From the NCBI GenBank assembly GCA_003445895.1, contig DMCD01000179.1, positions 1-9,607 of the forward strand: a DNA stretch of 9,607 nt. Reading direction: 5' to 3'. Position numbers and translations under genes: made by a program. The first letter of the stretch is position 1. Every line of letters starts with the position of its first letter. Shown one piece after another: positions 6,479 through 9,607 of the stretch. Under the pieces are notes generated by a model. That model had not been told where the DNA came from and ran no database searches. It was given only the letters and a program-made list of their open reading frames with translations. This DNA comes from Lachnoclostridium sp. (GTDB taxonomy: Bacteria > Bacillota > Clostridia > Lachnospirales > Lachnospiraceae).

Positions 6479-8719
6479 ATGGCATTACTTGCGCAACTGA
6501 AAAACAGAATATCTGCCCTGAAATCGGAGAATGGGAAATCGGATAAGACCGGCGGCCGGCATATTGCCGACGTGATTGTAGAGCACAACCGGGGAATCGC
6601 AGGGATTGTCCTGGCTCTGGTTGTGGTGTCGATTCTGTGCATCCCCTTTGTGGGCGTAAATTATGATCTGACATCCTATCTGCCGGACTACGCCGATTCT
6701 AAGAAGGCTATCAATATGATGAAGGACACCTTCGGCTATCCGGGCACCGGCCGCATCATGCTGAAGAATGTCTCTCTGTATGAGGCAAAGCAGTACAAGA
6801 ACCAGATGGAAAAGGTGGAGGGCGTGGACCAGATTATCTGGTGCGACCTGGTAAACCAGGTCTACTCCTCCTCGGATTTCATCGATTATACCGCCATCGA
6901 CGAGTACTACAAGGACAACTGCGCCGTGATGGACGTCACCTTCACGGAGGGAGATACCAGCCGGCTGACCCACCGCGCCATCGATGATATCGAAGAGATC
7001 CTCGGGGACCGGGGATATATCGTCGGCATGTCGCCCACCAACAAATTCACAGAGGAAAATGTGCAGGGGCAGATGAAAATGATCTTGGCCGTGGCGGTCA
7101 CCTTCATTTTCCTGATTCTTCTGGCAACGACCACCTCCTATTTTGAGCCGGTTCTCTTCCTGACCGTCATCGGGTGCGCCATCGCCATCAATAAGGGAAC
7201 CAACCTGGCACTGGGGGAGATCTCCTTTGTCACCAACAATATTGCGGACGTCATGCAGCTGGCCACCTCCATGGACTATTCCGTATTCCTGCTGCACGCC
7301 TATGAGCGGGAGAGGGAAAATGGTCTCGATAAGGAAGCGGCCATGAAGGAGGGCCTGAAAAACACTATCAACACGGTGCTGGCCAGCTCCTTAACCACTT
7401 TCTGCGGTTTCATCGTTCTTATCACCATGCAGTTTAAGATGGGATGGGACCTGGGAATTGTCATGTCGAAGAGTATTATCTGCAGTCTTCTCATGGTCAT
7501 TTTCCTGATGCCGGCCCTGCTGCTCCGGTGGTCCGACCGCATCGACCGGACCAGGCACAGACCCTTCCTGCCCCGGTTTCACCGGTTTTCCATCGTTGTG
7601 AACCGGCTGAGCCCCTATGTGCTGGCCCTGGTGCTTCTGATCGCAGCGCCCTGTTATGTGGCCCAGGGGATGAACAATTTCATGTACGGACCGGATGCCG
7701 TCGGCGCCGGACCCGGTGTTTCCATCTATGAAAACGCGAAGGAGATCGATGAAAAGTTCGGCAGATCCAACCTGATTGTGGCCATATTTCCCACCGAATC
7801 GGACCAGAAGGAACGGCAGGTGGCCGATGAGCTGAAGGAACTGCCCTATGTGAAGAATGTCATGACCCTGGCGGCCTATCTGCCGGAGGGCGTTCCGGAA
7901 TCCATGCTTCCCAAGAGCATCACCAAGCTGTTCCATCAGGGAGGCTACACCCGGGCGCTGATTTACATCAAGACAAAGCCGGAGAGCGCGCTGGCCTACA
8001 AGGATACCCTGGAAGTGTCGCAGATTCTCCGGAGCTACTATCCGGAAGAGTGCTACATCACGGGCAACACGCCTTCCACCATGGATATGGAGAACATTCT
8101 GAAGGTGGACTACCAGAGAGTCAACAATCTGGCCATGCTGGGCGTATTTGTGGTTGTCATGATGTCCTTCCATTCGCCCGTCATGCCGCTGGTGACGATG
8201 ATCCCCATCATGATTGCCATCTATCTGAACATGGCCTTCCCCTATATCGTGGGAAAGAGCATGATTTTCATCGGATACGCGGTGGTCAGCTGCATACAGC
8301 TGGGAGCAACCATCGACTATGCGATCCTGTGCACGGAGAACTACATGCATGTGCGCCGGACGGAGGAGGACAAGAAAGAGGCGTCGAGAACCATGGTGGA
8401 GCTGAGCTTCCCGTCGATTCTGACCTCCGGCACCATCCTGATTGTCTGCGGCTATGCCATAAGCTACCTGTCGTCGATTCCCGCCATCAGTGAGGTAGGC
8501 CGTCTTGTGGGACGCGGAGCCATCTTCTCCGTGGTTTTTGTCACGACGACGATGCCGGTTCTTCTGCGGCTGGTGGACCACTTTATCATGACGCCGGCAG
8601 CGGAAAAACGGCAGCTGCGAAGAGCGAGAATCCACCGGGCTGCGGTCGCCGCGAAGAACCGCCGGCGGATGCGGCACGAGAAGATAAAAGAGATGCTTTC
8701 GGACATCCGAAGAAAGTGA
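6479..8719 (+). CDS. MMPL/RND-family transporter
   Basis: A 746-residue polytopic membrane protein with the two-fold RND layout: TM1 (~39-60), a large extracellular loop (61-198), TM2-6 (~200-350), TM7 (~377-396), a second loop (397-548) and TM8-12 (~549-700). Both proton-relay Asp-Tyr pairs of the MMPL family are present in equivalent helices: SMDYSVFLLH (D266-Y267) and TIDYAILCTE (D613-Y614). Conserved PALLLRW (345-351) ends the first half and TMPVLLRL (691-698) the second. Known MMPL proteins use the proton gradient to export lipids, glycolipids, siderophores or hydrophobic drugs; the substrate here is unknown. The C-terminal tail (708-746) is very basic and probably cytoplasmic, unusual-looking but not unprecedented in MMPL proteins. 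A GAAGG (6462-6466) lies 12 nt before the ATG, a rather long spacing; the gap from the previous gene is 24 nt, so cotranscription is expected. Confidence 0.95.
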   Translation: MALLAQLKNRISALKSENGKSDKTGGRHIADVIVEHNRGIAGIVLALVVVSILCIPFVGVNYDLTSYLPDYADSKKAINMMKDTFGYPGTGRIMLKNVSLYEAKQYKNQMEKVEGVDQIIWCDLVNQVYSSSDFIDYTAIDEYYKDNCAVMDVTFTEGDTSRLTHRAIDDIEEILGDRGYIVGMSPTNKFTEENVQGQMKMILAVAVTFIFLILLATTTSYFEPVLFLTVIGCAIAINKGTNLALGEISFVTNNIADVMQLATSMDYSVFLLHAYERERENGLDKEAAMKEGLKNTINTVLASSLTTFCGFIVLITMQFKMGWDLGIVMSKSIICSLLMVIFLMPALLLRWSDRIDRTRHRPFLPRFHRFSIVVNRLSPYVLALVLLIAAPCYVAQGMNNFMYGPDAVGAGPGVSIYENAKEIDEKFGRSNLIVAIFPTESDQKERQVADELKELPYVKNVMTLAAYLPEGVPESMLPKSITKLFHQGGYTRALIYIKTKPESALAYKDTLEVSQILRSYYPEECYITGNTPSTMDMENILKVDYQRVNNLAMLGVFVVVMMSFHSPVMPLVTMIPIMIAIYLNMAFPYIVGKSMIFIGYAVVSCIQLGATIDYAILCTENYMHVRRTEEDKKEASRTMVELSFPSILTSGTILIVCGYAISYLSSIPAISEVGRLVGRGAIFSVVFVTTTMPVLLRLVDHFIMTPAAEKRQLRRARIHRAAVAAKNRRRMRHEKIKEMLSDIRRK

Positions 8720-8749
8720 TTGTGAAGGAATCCCCCGCGGGTGTATAAT
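8720..8749 (+). promoter_or_regulatory. Candidate promoter for folC
   Basis: A perfect -10 box TATAAT (8744-8749) is preceded at 18 bp by TTGTGA (8720-8725, 4 of 6 of TTGACA). Transcription would begin near 8756, leaving a leader of about 16 nt that still contains the ribosome binding site. The -10 box lies in the loop of the hairpin at 8729-8766. Confidence 0.6.
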
Positions 8750-8768
8750 AACCCGGACGGGGGATTTT
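8729..8768 (+). terminator. Hairpin after the MMPL gene overlapping folC promoter and ribosome binding site
   Basis: AATCCCCCG (8729-8737) pairs with CGGGGGATT (8758-8766) and CGGGT (8738-8742) with ACCCG (8751-8755). A GA bulge lies on the 3' side and the loop is GTATAATA (8743-8750). A TTTT run (8765-8768) follows, short for an intrinsic terminator, so termination would be partial. The 3' arm contains GGGGG (8759-8763), the only evident ribosome binding site for folC, 8 nt before its ATG. In transcripts reading through from the operon, this site would be hidden. Confidence 0.6.
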
Positions 8769-8771
8769 ACT

Positions 8772-9607
8772 ATGAATTCACAGAGAATAGAGAGTATTGC
8801 AGCCGCGGAAGAATACCTGAACCGGATTCCGCGGTTTTCGAAGGTTAAGCATGATATGTCGGATCTCCGGACGATGCTCCGGATGCTGGATGCGGAATTT
8901 GCAGAAGACAAGGTGGTCCATGTGGCCGGCACCAACGGCAAGGGGTCGGTCTGCGCCTTTCTGACCTCCATACTGCGGAGCGCCGGGAAGACGACGGCCA
9001 CATTTACCTCTCCCCATCTGGTATCGGTAAGAGAGCGGTTCCGCTTTGACGGGGAGATGATCTCTGAGACCGGATTCATGGATGCTTTCACGGCAGTCCA
9101 TCAGGCAGAAGAGGTCTTTGCCGGTGCCGGGATGACCATTCCCACCTACTTTGAATATCTGTTTCTGATGTTTGCCGTGATGTGCCGAAAGCACCCGACG
9201 GACAATACTATCCTGGAGACCGGACTGGGCGGGCGGTTGGATGCCACCAACTGCCTGCAGAAGCCTGCGGTCTGCGCCATCACGTCCATCAGCCTGGACC
9301 ACATGCAGTACCTGGGAAATACGGTCACTGCCATTGCGGGCGAGAAGGCGGGCATCATCAAGGAAGGCGTGCCGTTTATCTATGACAATACGGATGCCGA
9401 GGCCTCGGCGGTATTTGTCCGGACGGCAGAGGAAAAGCACTGCCGGGCGTATCCGGTGGATCCGTCCATGGCAGAGGGCCTTGCGGTTTCGGGAAAGGGT
9501 CTTCGGTTTACCGGTATGACCAAAAATGCGGGAAGACTTTCCCTCCATGTTCCGTTCCCGGCTGCATACCAGGCGGTCAATGCGATGATTGCCGCGGAAG
9601 CAGCGGG
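8772..9607 (+). CDS. folC: Folylpolyglutamate synthase / dihydrofolate synthase, 3'-truncated by window edge
   Basis: Cytoplasmic Mur-ligase-family enzyme that adds glutamate to folates (and in many bacteria makes dihydrofolate from dihydropteroate) using ATP. The window contains about 278 codons of the usual ~430. Landmarks: the P-loop GTNGKGS (53-59); TSPHLVSVRERF (79-90), the FolC omega-loop and substrate region; ETGLGGRLDATN (149-160), the family hallmark; SLDHMQYLG (174-182); and GEKAGIIK (190-197), which carries the lysine carbamylated in characterised FolC enzymes. The frame stays open to the right edge. The ATG at 8772 has GGGGG 8 nt upstream and starts 52 nt after the MMPL stop. valS-folC is a common neighbouring pair in Firmicutes, here separated by the export module. 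Only the start of the C-terminal glutamate-ligase domain may be missing; the visible part looks intact. Confidence 0.97.
   Translation, partial: MNSQRIESIAAAEEYLNRIPRFSKVKHDMSDLRTMLRMLDAEFAEDKVVHVAGTNGKGSVCAFLTSILRSAGKTTATFTSPHLVSVRERFRFDGEMISETGFMDAFTAVHQAEEVFAGAGMTIPTYFEYLFLMFAVMCRKHPTDNTILETGLGGRLDATNCLQKPAVCAITSISLDHMQYLGNTVTAIAGEKAGIIKEGVPFIYDNTDAEASAVFVRTAEEKHCRAYPVDPSMAEGLAVSGKGLRFTGMTKNAGRLSLHVPFPAAYQAVNAMIAAEAA

Noticed and set aside
7391..9091. A 566-codon minus-strand open frame across the MMPL 3' half and folC start
   Set aside because: It overlaps two clear family genes in antisense, is rich in His and Arg in the way of shadow frames, and crosses the MMPL-folC control region.

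Overview
The window looks like chromosomal DNA from a GC-rich member of the Clostridia, most likely Lachnospiraceae. This is inferred from the protein styles (clostridial ValRS and FolC, a 20-residue choline-binding-type repeat protein, an MMPL transporter paired with an exported coiled-coil protein), from strong GGAGG-type ribosome binding sites, and from an intergenic palindrome whose loop carries the CTCGCTGCGCTCAG motif. No species can be named from sequence alone.

Layout: (1) 1-2184, the C-terminal ~727 residues of valyl-tRNA synthetase (valS), cut by the left edge. (2) 2185-2544, a gene-free stretch with a large imperfect palindrome (2259-2330) and several smaller hairpins, probably the terminator region between convergent valS and the regulator gene. 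(3) 2545-3165 on the minus strand, a TetR-type repressor. (4) 3166-3329, an AT-rich divergent control region with two sigma-A-like promoters arranged symmetrically around one point, their -10 boxes 2 bp apart. (5) 3330-8719, a tight three-gene operon on the plus strand (gaps of 14 and 24 nt): an exported protein with choline-binding-type repeats and a possible degenerate CAP domain; a 734-residue exported coiled-coil protein; and a 12-TM MMPL/RND transporter with both Asp-Tyr proton-relay pairs. (6) 8720-8771, a short gap in which a hairpin, a promoter and the folC ribosome binding site overlap. (7) 8772-9607, the first ~278 codons of folC, cut by the right edge.

How it works together: valS and folC are housekeeping genes that sit side by side in many Firmicutes (for example valS-folC in Bacillus subtilis). 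Here a 6.6-kb module has come between them: a repressor plus an operon whose products would occupy the membrane (MMPL pump), the outer membrane face (coiled-coil partner) and the cell wall (repeat protein). The most economical reading is a TetR-controlled envelope system that moves a lipid, glycolipid or other hydrophobic compound out of the membrane, with dedicated extracytoplasmic partners. The substrate cannot be read from the sequence. folC appears to have its own promoter directly after the module.
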